From Anaerolineales bacterium (lineage in GTDB: Bacteria; Chloroflexota; Anaerolineae; Anaerolineales; UBA4823): DNA of 45,779 nt. The stretch's first letter is position 1. Every line of letters begins with the position of its first letter. Of the stretch, positions 18,463 through 26,264 are shown piece by piece. A model generated the notes under the pieces. That model was not told where the DNA came from. It did not search any database and saw nothing but the letters and a program-made list of their open reading frames with translations. Position numbers and translations under genes: made by a program. The stretch is from positions 1-45,779 of the forward strand of contig JAGUYW010000068.1 in the NCBI GenBank assembly GCA_020061105.1, written 5' to 3'.

Positions 18463-19503
18463 ATGAGTGTTGCAACCGGCGCTCCAACCCCACAATCCAG
18501 CTATCTGGACACCTTCGAGATGCGCAAAATCGGCTTTGTGGAACGCTTCCTTGGCCCGGAAAATTATCGCATTTTGAAAGGCATTCTCACCAACCCGCTT
18601 TCGGTGATAGGTGTAACGCTGATCACATTCTTTATCCTGGTAGCGATTTTTGCTCCGGCGATCGCCCCACCCACCAACCTGCGTGAACCCTATATGACGC
18701 CGCGCGATGGCTATGGCCCGACGCCCAAGCCGCCAGGCACGGAATGGAAGTCGCGCCCGCCGGAAATCCCGTTTTGGTGGGGCATTACCGGCAAAGAAGG
18801 CTGGGTGCATATTTTTGGCACCACCGGCGGCCAGTGGGACCTGTTCTATGGCATCGTATGGGGCACGCGCACGGCCCTAAAAGTTGGCTTGACGGTTGAA
18901 GCGTTCACCCTGATCATTGGCATCTTGATTGGCAGCCTATCGGCATTTTACGGCGGCTGGGTCGATGAAATCTTGATGCGTATCACAGAGATATTCATGG
19001 CCTTTCCGTATCTATTAGCCGCCCTGACGCTCTCGGCCATTCTGACGCCGGTGATCGGTAAGGGCATCTGGCCGCCGTTGATTGCCATGGTGACATTTGG
19101 GTGGATGGGCTATGCGCGTATCATCCGCGGCGATATCTTATCGGTGCGCGAGCGCGATTACGTCATGGCGGCGCGGGTGATTGGCGTCAAAGATCGCCGC
19201 ATCATCTTCAAGCACGTCATCCCCAACGCCATCTACCCGACCTTGATCCTGGCTTCGATGAATATCGGCTCAGATGTGATCTCTTTCGCTGCGCTGAGTT
19301 TCCTGGGCATCGGCACCGAAGTAGGCTACGCTGACTGGGGCCAGATGATCAGTTTTGCCCGCAACTGGATCCCCTCGCTGGCGACGTACTGGTATATCGT
19401 GGTCTTTCCAGGCCTGGCTCTGGCTTTGTTCACCCTGGGGTGGAACCTGGTGGGCGACGCCTTGCGGGATATTATGGATCCGCGCTTGCGCCGCGGGCGC
19501 TAA
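18463..19503 (+). CDS. peptide ABC importer permease (OppC/DppC type)
   Basis: 346 residues from the ATG at 18463, with GGAGGA 6 bases upstream. The first membrane helix is at about 45-65. A Pro-rich extracytoplasmic stretch (about 66-125) ends in WVHIFGTTGGQWDLF, where most OppC proteins have HxLGTDxxGRD; the GRD part is replaced. Further helices and a coupling loop RDYVMAARVIGVKDRRI follow, then ALSFLGIGTEVGYADWGQM and the terminal RDIMDPRLRRGR. It is the second channel subunit of the first importer and the last gene of that operon, followed by two stem-loops. Confidence 0.94.
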   Translation: MSVATGAPTPQSSYLDTFEMRKIGFVERFLGPENYRILKGILTNPLSVIGVTLITFFILVAIFAPAIAPPTNLREPYMTPRDGYGPTPKPPGTEWKSRPPEIPFWWGITGKEGWVHIFGTTGGQWDLFYGIVWGTRTALKVGLTVEAFTLIIGILIGSLSAFYGGWVDEILMRITEIFMAFPYLLAALTLSAILTPVIGKGIWPPLIAMVTFGWMGYARIIRGDILSVRERDYVMAARVIGVKDRRIIFKHVIPNAIYPTLILASMNIGSDVISFAALSFLGIGTEVGYADWGQMISFARNWIPSLATYWYIVVFPGLALALFTLGWNLVGDALRDIMDPRLRRGR

Positions 19504-19524
19504 TCTTGCTGGCAAGTTGAATTC

Positions 19525-19587
19525 AGGCGCTGGATATCTCTCATCCAGCGCCTTGTGAAACCGGGTTTTGTGATGAAACCCGGTTTC
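19525..19587 (+). terminator. tandem stem-loops at the end of the first importer operon
   Basis: AGGCGCTGGAT (19525-19535) pairs with ATCCAGCGCCT (19543-19553), 7-nt loop. Immediately after, GAAACCGGGTTT (19557-19568) pairs with AAACCCGGTTTC (19576-19587), 7-nt loop. Both stems are perfect. Only CTTG follows, not a long T-run, so termination efficiency is uncertain. The second resembles GAAACC-type palindromes common between genes in Chloroflexota (recollection). Confidence 0.6.
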
Positions 19588-19687
19588 TTGATAGGTAAAG
19601 CCAGGCAGGTGCGATTCATCAGGTTTCGATGCGTTGTACCTGCCGTGCACAAAAACGTTACTCGAAAGAGACTTTGATGAGGTGTTC

Positions 19688-20401
19688 ATGGTCAGTGTGG
19701 TAAAAGCTGCCGGGTGGATAACGGTTTTGATACTCCCGCTGGTTGTTTTTCTCTCCCCGCTCGCGCAAACCGGGGATGGACCATCCCCAGAAATGCAGCA
19801 GTTTCAAGATCGCCTGGCGCCGCCAGCCACAGCTTTTCCGCCCAGCCAGGCTGACCAGGGCGCCCAGGTTTATTACCTGGTGTGCATGGCCTGTCACGGC
19901 GACCGCGGCCAGGGTCTGACCAGCGAGTGGCGTGAGCTGTTGGGCCCGGATGATCAGAATTGCTGGCAATCGCGCTGCCACGCCAGCAACCACCCCCCGG
20001 AGGGGTTCGTATTCCCGTATCTTGTCCCGGCGCTGATCAGCCCAGGGCTTGTGGCGCGCTTTGAGAGCGCTTTGGACCTGCATAACTATCTTCGCCAGGA
20101 AATGCCCTGGCAAGCGCCTGGCTCATTGACCGAAACAGAATATTGGCAGTTGACGGCTTTCTTGTTGCGCGCCAATGGCATCGACCCGGGCGTCTATCCG
20201 CTGGATGCTCGAATGGCAGCAACTATCCCCATGCGCGCCAGCCTGGTTCCTGGAGAATCCGTCCCACTTTCGGCGGACGATTTTTGGCGTCTTGCGGCGA
20301 GCGGGGTGGTTGGATTTTTCGCCATTTTGCTGGTAAAATGGATGTATCAAACATTTCAGTTGCACCGGAAAAATTCAACCAATCCTGAAAAACCCGCTTG
20401 A
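19688..20401 (+). CDS. membrane-anchored c-type cytochrome
   Basis: 237 residues from the ATG at 19688 (GAGGT just upstream). An N-terminal hydrophobic segment (about 5-25) is followed by one canonical haem site CMACH (Cys66, Cys69, His70). A second Cys/His group, CWQSRCH (Cys92, Cys97, His98), has CX4CH spacing as in some haem sites of cytochromes c3. MPW (in RQEMPWQAPGSLTE) is a good candidate axial Met. A second membrane helix lies near the C-terminus (about 200-222) with a short basic cytoplasmic tail. It probably passes electrons at the outer face of the membrane. The longer open frame from 19634 lacks a ribosome site. It stands alone before the sigma-factor gene. Confidence 0.9.
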   Translation: MVSVVKAAGWITVLILPLVVFLSPLAQTGDGPSPEMQQFQDRLAPPATAFPPSQADQGAQVYYLVCMACHGDRGQGLTSEWRELLGPDDQNCWQSRCHASNHPPEGFVFPYLVPALISPGLVARFESALDLHNYLRQEMPWQAPGSLTETEYWQLTAFLLRANGIDPGVYPLDARMAATIPMRASLVPGESVPLSADDFWRLAASGVVGFFAILLVKWMYQTFQLHRKNSTNPEKPA

Positions 20402-20455
20402 ACCGATGGCTTCAACGGGAAGTAGTATTAATGTGCAGGGATTTGAAAGGAACCC

Positions 20456-21040
20456 ATGTCCCAACATAGCGATCAAGAACTTGTGCTTCAGTTGCAGGCT
20501 GGCAGTCTTGAGGCTTTGGGAGATTTGTATGATCGATATCGGCAAACGGTGTACCGCACAGCCCTGGCGATTACCGGCGATCCAGACATCGCCAGCGATC
20601 TGCTGCAGGATGTATTTTTGCGATTACACCGCTTTGCGGCGCGCATCGACCCGCAGCGACCGTTGGAGCCATGGTTGTATCGCATGACCGCCAACCTGGC
20701 TTACACCTGGCTCAAGCGCGAGCGCCGTTGGCTGCGCCCGATCGAAGACCTGGCAGATTGGTTGGCAGGTTCGGCGATGAATGCCACTTATGCAGTGGTG
20801 GAACTGCGCGACGATTGGGCGCGCGTCCAGCAAGCGGTTTCGCTGCTGCCTTTATCGCAGCGGGTGGTTGTGGTTTTGTACTATCTCAATGACCTGTCGT
20901 TGCAAGAAATCGCTGGCATTTTAGATGTGCCGGTGGGAACGGTGAAATCTCGCCTGCATTATGGCAGGCAGTTTATTAAGAAGAAACTCGGGTTGGATTC
21001 GGGCAGTGGCAGCGAGACTGTCCCAGAATTCAAATCTTGA
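20456..21040 (+). CDS. ECF-type RNA polymerase sigma factor
   Basis: 194 residues. Sigma region 2 is at about 10-90 (LYDRYRQTVYRTALAITGD, DLLQDVFLRLHRF, PWLYRMTANLAYTWLKRE). Sigma region 4 is at about 125-180 (LPLSQRVVVVLYYLNDLS, LQEIAGILDVPVGTVKSRLH). This two-domain form without region 3 is typical of extracytoplasmic-function sigma factors. The ATG has GAAAGGAA a few bases upstream. The next gene encodes a short soluble protein rather than a membrane anti-sigma factor, so how this sigma factor is held inactive is not evident. The nearby orphan receptor lipoprotein could be a target or an input (inference). Confidence 0.93.
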   Translation: MSQHSDQELVLQLQAGSLEALGDLYDRYRQTVYRTALAITGDPDIASDLLQDVFLRLHRFAARIDPQRPLEPWLYRMTANLAYTWLKRERRWLRPIEDLADWLAGSAMNATYAVVELRDDWARVQQAVSLLPLSQRVVVVLYYLNDLSLQEIAGILDVPVGTVKSRLHYGRQFIKKKLGLDSGSGSETVPEFKS

Positions 21041-21073
21041 GAGGCTGTGAATGGCTGTTAGAGTGGATGAGGT

Positions 21074-21364
21074 ATGATGATGAAGATGGATGAACACCAG
21101 GTTGATGCCTATGTCGGTCGTTCGCTTAAGAACTGGGCTGCGCAGCAACATCTGCCAGCGGATGGGCGCGAACGATTGTTACGAGCGGCCCGTATCCGCC
21201 CTGAGATGTTTGATGGGCGGCGCCTGCCGGAGGTGGGGAAATTCTTAAAGTCGTTTTTCAATGCTCAGCCCGCTTTGGAATATCAGCCTGACTGGTTGTT
21301 TGTGCCATTCACTCAATCGCGCCTGTGGTCTTTCCACGTGGCTACCACGCGCCTGACCACATGA
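21074..21364 (+). CDS. small protein of unknown function next to the sigma factor
   Basis: 96 residues, not recognised. The N-terminal half is charged and probably helical (MDEHQVDAYVGRSLKNWAA, ADGRERLLRAARI). The C-terminal half is aromatic-rich (LEYQPDWLFVPFTQSRLW). No membrane segment, signal peptide or Cys/His metal site is visible. Several start codons occur in the first six codons (21074, 21077, 21080, 21086); the GAGG at 21069-21072 best fits 21080. It starts 33 bases after the sigma-factor stop and ends 10 bases before the receptor gene, so the three are probably cotranscribed. The location suits a regulator of the sigma factor, but nothing in the sequence proves that. Confidence 0.7.
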   Translation: MMMKMDEHQVDAYVGRSLKNWAAQQHLPADGRERLLRAARIRPEMFDGRRLPEVGKFLKSFFNAQPALEYQPDWLFVPFTQSRLWSFHVATTRLTT

Positions 21365-21374
21365 TGTAGACTGT

Positions 21375-23321
21375 ATGCCTCGATTGCCAATAAGAGTTTA
21401 CCTTTTTGGGTTGGTATTTTTAGCATTTTCGATAGCGTGTAATTTGACCGGGGTGGGACAGAATAATCTACCGGAAGCGCCGGCGGCGACGCCGATTCAA
21501 TCTGAAGACGCTACACCAATACCCACTCCGCCCGCGCCGAGTTTACTGACCATTTGCATGGGGCAGGAACCCCAGTCGTTATTCATCTACTCCGACGCCT
21601 CCGTGGCGGCGCGCAGCCTGCGCCAGGCGATCTACGATGGACCGGCCGATGTGCTGGCGTATGCCGCCCGCCCAGTGATCCTGGCTGAGAGTCCGAGTCT
21701 GGAAAACGGCGCCATTGCATTTGAACCTGTAGCTGTGGGAGCGAGTAATATAATTGCGGATAGCACAAATCGTGTAGTCGCCTTCGCCTCAGGTGTTGAG
21801 TACCGGCCGGCAGGCTGCGCCAGCCCCGACTGCGCCCGGGTGTATGACGGACAAGAAGTGGTGCAAATGGATCAGATGGTGATCCGTTTTCGATTGCAGG
21901 CCGGTTTGCGCTGGTCAGATGGTGCTCCGTTGACTGCCAGCGACTCGCAGTATTCATTCGAAGTGGCGCGCAGTTTGTATCCGCGGGCGCGCGGCGACTT
22001 GATTGCTCGCACACAATCTTACCGGGCGCAGGACGAAGTGGTTGTAGAATGGCGCGGGATACCCGGTTACCGCCAGGCAGAGACTTTGAGCATTTTTTTT
22101 ACGCCGCTGCCACGCCACGTCTGGGGCGGGATTGCTCCCGAAGATCTGTTGTCAGCGCCGTTGAGCAACCGCCAGCCAATTGGCTGGGGAGCGTATGCGA
22201 TACAAGAGTGGACCCCGGGCGACCATATTTCGTTGGAGCGTAACCCGTATTACGCTCGCAGCGCCGAAGGATTGCCTTATTTCGAACGCCTGGTGTTTCG
22301 CTTTACGCCAGATAAAGAAGAAGCGGTGAAAGCATTGTTGGTTGGCGAGTGCGATTATTTGGATGAAACGGTGGGGATCGATCCCCAGGATGCCCGCTTG
22401 TTGGAAGCCCAACAACAAGGGCAAATAACGCTGGTCTTTGCGCCTGGGTCGGCCTGGGAACAGCTGAGTTTCGGCGTGCAACCCTTCTCGCAGGAAGAAA
22501 ATGCCTTGACTCCGTTCTTTCAGAGCAAAGAGACGCGCCAGGCCTTTGCGTATTGCATCGACCGCCAGCGCCTGGCTGAACAGCTTTTTCAAGGTCAAAG
22601 CCAGGTTCCGGATAGCTATTTGCCCGCCGAACACCCGTACTTTAATCCGGACATCCAACGTTACCCGTTCAACCCGCAGACTGGGGCAGCGCTGCTCGAA
22701 GCTGCTGGTTGGATCGATGACGATGGCGACCCGAACACGCCGCGCCGGGCGCAAAATGTGACCGGTGTCACAGATGGCGAGCCATTTGTGGTAACCCTGC
22801 TGACCACCCAGGAGTCCGAGAAGCAGAAAGCGGCTGAATTCATTCACCAATCGCTGGCGGGCTGCGGCGTGCAGATTGAAATTGAGAGTATCCCCTGGCA
22901 GACGCTGTTGGCGGCTGGCCCGGAAGGGCCGGTGTTTGGGCGAAATTTTTCTCTGGCGCAGTTTGCCTGGACAACCAGCCTGCAGCCGCCTTGTTTCCTT
23001 TATGTAAGCGATGAAATCCCCGGCCCTTATCCGCAGTATCCTAAAGGCTGGGGTGGGGCTAACGCCAGCGGTTTCAGCGACCAGGCTTTCGATGACGCCT
23101 GCCAGCAAGCTGGGCTGGGGCTGGTAGGAACGCCGGAATATCAAACGGCGCATTTTCAAGCCCAGACCATCTTTGCTGAGCAATTGCCGTCTTTGCCCCT
23201 GTACTTGCGCTGGAAGATGGTCGCCGCCCGGGCGGACTTGTGTGGTCTGCTATTGGATGCTTCAACAGACAGCGCTTTATGGAATTTGGAGCAGTTTGGT
23301 TATGGAGAATTCTGTCCGTAA
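21375..23321 (+). CDS. orphan SBP family-5 receptor lipoprotein
   Basis: 648 residues. Signal peptide with lipobox SIAC (Cys at about 23), then a short Pro/Thr-rich linker. Family-5 motifs occur in normal order: GLRWSDGAPLTASDSQYSF, GWGAYAIQEWTPGDHI, LERNPYY, ALLVGECDYLD, KETRQAFAYCIDRQRLAEQ, GAALLEAAGWIDDDGDPNTP and EQLPSLPLYLRWK. The usual substrate-binding fold is complete, but no permease or ATPase gene is adjacent. It has no Shine-Dalgarno and follows the 96-residue gene by 10 bases. Codon use is less biased than in the receptors at 15182, 23611 and 40532, suggesting lower expression. It may feed a neighbouring importer or act in sensing. Confidence 0.92.
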   Translation: MPRLPIRVYLFGLVFLAFSIACNLTGVGQNNLPEAPAATPIQSEDATPIPTPPAPSLLTICMGQEPQSLFIYSDASVAARSLRQAIYDGPADVLAYAARPVILAESPSLENGAIAFEPVAVGASNIIADSTNRVVAFASGVEYRPAGCASPDCARVYDGQEVVQMDQMVIRFRLQAGLRWSDGAPLTASDSQYSFEVARSLYPRARGDLIARTQSYRAQDEVVVEWRGIPGYRQAETLSIFFTPLPRHVWGGIAPEDLLSAPLSNRQPIGWGAYAIQEWTPGDHISLERNPYYARSAEGLPYFERLVFRFTPDKEEAVKALLVGECDYLDETVGIDPQDARLLEAQQQGQITLVFAPGSAWEQLSFGVQPFSQEENALTPFFQSKETRQAFAYCIDRQRLAEQLFQGQSQVPDSYLPAEHPYFNPDIQRYPFNPQTGAALLEAAGWIDDDGDPNTPRRAQNVTGVTDGEPFVVTLLTTQESEKQKAAEFIHQSLAGCGVQIEIESIPWQTLLAAGPEGPVFGRNFSLAQFAWTTSLQPPCFLYVSDEIPGPYPQYPKGWGGANASGFSDQAFDDACQQAGLGLVGTPEYQTAHFQAQTIFAEQLPSLPLYLRWKMVAARADLCGLLLDASTDSALWNLEQFGYGEFCP

Positions 23322-23369
23322 TTGCCTGTCTCTCATGAAAAATTTAGAATGTATGGACAAGGAAAACCG

Positions 23370-23397
23370 TTGACCGGAGCATTTTTTATGGTAAGAT
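23370..23397 (+). promoter_or_regulatory. promoter of the second importer operon
   Basis: TTGACC (23370-23375), 16 bases, then TAAGAT (23392-23397) with TGg before it as an extended -10. The start would fall near 23404, giving a leader of about 207 nt before the receptor ATG. The start site lies inside the inverted repeat at 23397-23419. Confidence 0.55.
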
Positions 23398-23419
23398 TTG
23401 AGTTCAGTGCGAACTCAAA
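23397..23419. promoter_or_regulatory. inverted repeat over the predicted start site (possible operator)
   Basis: TTTGAGTTC and GAACTCAAA form a perfect 9-bp inverted repeat around AGTGC. It overlaps the -10 end and the predicted start of transcription. It could bind a dimeric repressor, or form a 5' hairpin in the mRNA, or belong to the end of the upstream gene. There is no T-tract. Confidence 0.5.
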
Positions 23420-23487
23420 CTTGTTTGCCAGTGCCTGGTGGATCGAAACGACATGAAAACAATTATGGCGAACGACCTTTATATTGA

Positions 23488-23496
23488 AAGGAGGTG
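23488..23496 (+). promoter_or_regulatory. remote anti-Shine-Dalgarno complement before receptor gene (copy 2)
   Basis: AAGGAGGTG in the context ATTGAAAGGAGGTGG, 114 nt before the receptor ATG, which has its own AAGGAGG at 23594-23600. Directly after it only a 6-codon frame exists (GTG to TGA). A short hairpin GTGGGT/ACCCAC (23523-23541) lies between the two. See the finding on the three copies. Confidence 0.5.
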
Positions 23497-23610
23497 GTCA
23501 GTCAGCAAGATTGACGCTGCCTGTGGGTGGCCTTTACCCACGCAAAATCCCTGTTTTGCTTTTCAACACCCAATCCCCATTTTACATTTTCTCAAGGAGG
23601 AGAAAAACCT

Positions 23611-26190
23611 ATGAAAACTAAATTGACGCTGAATATTCTAAGCGTCCTGTTGATCCTCAGTGTGGTTTTGGCCGCCTGCGCTCCGCAGGAAGTCATCCGC
23701 ACCGTTGAGGTTGGCAAGGAAGTCATCACGACTGTTGAGGTTGAGACCGAAGTTGAAGTGATCAAGACCGTTGAGGTCGAGAAAGAAGTCGTGATCATGG
23801 TCACCCCGACCCCGCAACCCACCACCCGCATGGGCGCCTGGGTTGACACCTTGATCTTCACCGAGCAAGGTTCTGACGCTGCGGTTACCCAGCTGAAGGT
23901 CGGTGAGTTGGATATCTACGCCTACAGCGTTGGCAACGCCACCCTGTTCCAGGCCGTCAAAGACAGCCCCGAACTGGCTTACACCAACTCCTACGGCTCC
24001 TACAACGAGTTGACCTTCAACCCGGCAGAGTTCACCGATGGACGTCTGAACCCGTTCACCAACCCCAAGATCCGCGAAGCCGTCAACTGGTTGATGGACC
24101 GCGATTACATCGTCCAGGAAATCATGGGCGGCCTGGCTGTGCCGAAATTCTTCGGCGTTACTGCGGCCTTCCCGGATTACGCTCGCTATGTAGACGTGGC
24201 GCGCGCCCTGGAAGCCTACTATGCCTACAATCCTGAAAAAGCCAAGGAAATCATCACGGCTGAGATGGAAGGCATGGGCGCGGCTTTGAGCGGCGGCGTA
24301 TGGGCCTTCAATGGCGAACCGATCACCCTGATTATCTTGATCCGCACCGAAGACGAACGCCGCATTATCGGCGATTATGTCGGCACGCAGCTCGAGAGCA
24401 TCGGCTTCACCGTCGATCGCCAGTACAAGACCTCCAGCGAAGCTTCCCCGATCTGGGTGCGTGGCAACCCGACTGATGGCCTGTTCCACATCTACACCGG
24501 CGGCTGGATCACCACTGCAGTAGCTCGAAACCAGGGCGACAACTTCAGCTTCTTCTACACCCCGCGCGATTACCCCATCCCGCTGTGGCAGTCCTACACT
24601 CCCTCGGCAGAGTTCGACGCCGTGGCGCTGAAACTGCGCAACAACGACTACACCACCCTGGATGAACGCCGTGAGCTGTTCGAGCAGGTTCTGGCTCTCT
24701 CGGTGCAGGATTCCGTACGCCTGTGGCTGGTTGACCGCTTGAGCTTCTCCCCGATGCGTAACAACGTCACCGTGGCTTATGACCTGGCTGGCGGTATTTC
24801 TGGTTCGCAGCTGTACGGCCTGACCGTGCGTTTCACCGGTCAAGAAGGCGGCACTGTGAAGATTGCTCAACCGCAGATCCTGGTTGATCCATGGAACCCT
24901 GTGGCTGGCTCGAACTGGATTTACGACATGATGCCCATCCGCGCCACCCAGGACTATGGCCTGCTTTCCGATCCGTACACCGGCCTGGCATGGCCGCAGC
25001 GCATCGAGAAGGCTGAAGTCGTAGCCAAGGAAGGCCTGCCGATTGGCGTGAGCCTGGACTGGGTAACCCTGGAATTCGCTCCCACGATCGAAGTACCTGG
25101 CGACGCCTGGGCTGACTGGGACGCCGTCAACCAGAAGTGGATTACGGTTAGCGAGAAATTCGCTGAGCCGCAAACCGCCAACATCAAGAGCACCGTGTAC
25201 TACCCGGCCGACCTGTGGGACATCACCTGGCACGATGGCAGCAACCTGTCCATGGGTGACTTCATGATGGCGATGATCATGGGCTTCGACACCGGCAAGG
25301 AAGAAAGCGCCATCTATGACGAGGTTCAGGCTGAAACCCTGGCCGCTTTCCTGGCGCACTTCAAGGGCGTCAAGATCGTGTCCACCGACCCGCTGGTGAT
25401 CGAGACCTACGATGACAACTGGCAGTTGGACGCCGAACTGAACGTCAGCACCTGGTGGCCGAACTATGCCTACGGCCCTGGCGCCTGGCACAACATCGGT
25501 ATGGCCAACCTGGCTGAGACCGACAAGGCCCTGGCCTACTCGGCCGACAAAGCCGAAGTCGAACAGGTCGAATGGATGAACTTCATCAGCGGCCCGAGCC
25601 TGGAAGTCCTTAAGGGCTACCTTGACACTGCCGCGGCGGAGAACCTGATCCCCTACGCCCCGACGATGGGTGAATACGTCACTGCTGACGAAGCCACCGC
25701 TCGCTGGGCTAACCTGGTTGACTGGTACGCCACCTACGGCCACTTCTGGCTGGGCACTGGCGCGTTCTACCTGTACAAGGTCTTCCCGGTCGAAGGCACC
25801 ATCATGCTGCAGCGCAATCCGGAATTCCCCGATCTCGCCAACAAGTGGGATCGCTTTGGCGAGCCGGCGATTGCTGAAGTTGACATCGATGGCCCCGGCC
25901 AGGTGACGATTGGCAGCGAAGTAACCTTCGACGTCTACGTTACCTTCAAGGATCAGCCTTACCCGACCAAGGACATCAATGAAGTCAAGTTCTTGCTCTT
26001 CGATGCCGCTGGCGCGTTGGTCGCCTCTGGCGCAGCCGTGGAAGTTGCCGATGGGCAATATCAAGTTGTCCTGACCGCGGAAATGACCCAGGCTCTGCAG
26101 GCTGGCGCAGCCAAGCTCGAGATTGCAGTCTCGCCGATTGTGGTGAGTATCCCGACCTTCGCCGCCTTCGAGTTCGTGGCCGTTCCGTAA
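23611..26190 (+). CDS. circularly permuted SBP family-5 receptor lipoprotein with beta-rich tail
   Basis: 859 residues from the ATG at 23611 (AAGGAGG 10 bases upstream; lipobox LAAC, Cys23). A linker of TVEV/KEV repeats spans about 24-70. The normally C-terminal receptor motifs come first: KVGELD (97-101), NPKIREAVNWLMDRD (151-165), NPEKAKEIITAEM, YTGGW, and DERRELFEQVLALSVQD (351-367). The normally N-terminal motifs follow: GGTVKIAQPQILVDPWNP (413-430), ITWHDGSNLSMGDF (538-551), and GTGAFYLYKVF with QRNPEF (715-739). Together they make one complete fold, cut after the RNPxF segment. A C-terminal Ig-like region (about 750-859) follows. It precedes two permeases and should be their receptor. 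Codon bias is strong. The order is seen directly; the term permutation is my reading of it. Confidence 0.93.
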   Translation: MKTKLTLNILSVLLILSVVLAACAPQEVIRTVEVGKEVITTVEVETEVEVIKTVEVEKEVVIMVTPTPQPTTRMGAWVDTLIFTEQGSDAAVTQLKVGELDIYAYSVGNATLFQAVKDSPELAYTNSYGSYNELTFNPAEFTDGRLNPFTNPKIREAVNWLMDRDYIVQEIMGGLAVPKFFGVTAAFPDYARYVDVARALEAYYAYNPEKAKEIITAEMEGMGAALSGGVWAFNGEPITLIILIRTEDERRIIGDYVGTQLESIGFTVDRQYKTSSEASPIWVRGNPTDGLFHIYTGGWITTAVARNQGDNFSFFYTPRDYPIPLWQSYTPSAEFDAVALKLRNNDYTTLDERRELFEQVLALSVQDSVRLWLVDRLSFSPMRNNVTVAYDLAGGISGSQLYGLTVRFTGQEGGTVKIAQPQILVDPWNPVAGSNWIYDMMPIRATQDYGLLSDPYTGLAWPQRIEKAEVVAKEGLPIGVSLDWVTLEFAPTIEVPGDAWADWDAVNQKWITVSEKFAEPQTANIKSTVYYPADLWDITWHDGSNLSMGDFMMAMIMGFDTGKEESAIYDEVQAETLAAFLAHFKGVKIVSTDPLVIETYDDNWQLDAELNVSTWWPNYAYGPGAWHNIGMANLAETDKALAYSADKAEVEQVEWMNFISGPSLEVLKGYLDTAAAENLIPYAPTMGEYVTADEATARWANLVDWYATYGHFWLGTGAFYLYKVFPVEGTIMLQRNPEFPDLANKWDRFGEPAIAEVDIDGPGQVTIGSEVTFDVYVTFKDQPYPTKDINEVKFLLFDAAGALVASGAAVEVADGQYQVVLTAEMTQALQAGAAKLEIAVSPIVVSIPTFAAFEFVAVP

Positions 26191-26209
26191 GTTTTTGTAA
26201 GTTTGTTTG

Positions 26210-26235
26210 GTAGGGGCGGGTTTACCCGCCCCTAC
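26210..26235 (+). repeat. stem-loop between permuted receptor and permease genes
   Basis: GTAGGGGCGGG pairs perfectly with CCCGCCCCTAC around TTTA (11 bp, 4-nt loop; a T-A pair can close it further). It begins 20 bases after the receptor stop and ends 30 bases before the permease ATG. No T-tract follows. GTAGGGGCGGGT-type palindromes are frequent between genes in several bacterial phyla (recollection). Confidence 0.75.
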
Positions 26236-26264
26236 TTTCAAATTACTTTATAGGGAAAAACAAT

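Noticed and set aside
19634-19687. Longer N-terminus for the cytochrome gene
   Set aside because: No ribosome site at 19634 and the added residues do not form a signal; the ATG at 19688 has GAGGT upstream and gives a clean membrane signal.
23690-23820. Repeats of GTTGAGGTY-type sequence at the start of the permuted receptor gene
   Set aside because: They encode the TVEV/KEV linker after the lipobox; a coding repeat and not a regulatory array.
23638-26241. An 867-codon open frame on the minus strand opposite the permuted receptor gene
   Set aside because: It mirrors the strongly codon-biased plus-strand gene; its translation has no family motifs, and the plus frame has a lipoprotein signal and receptor motifs.
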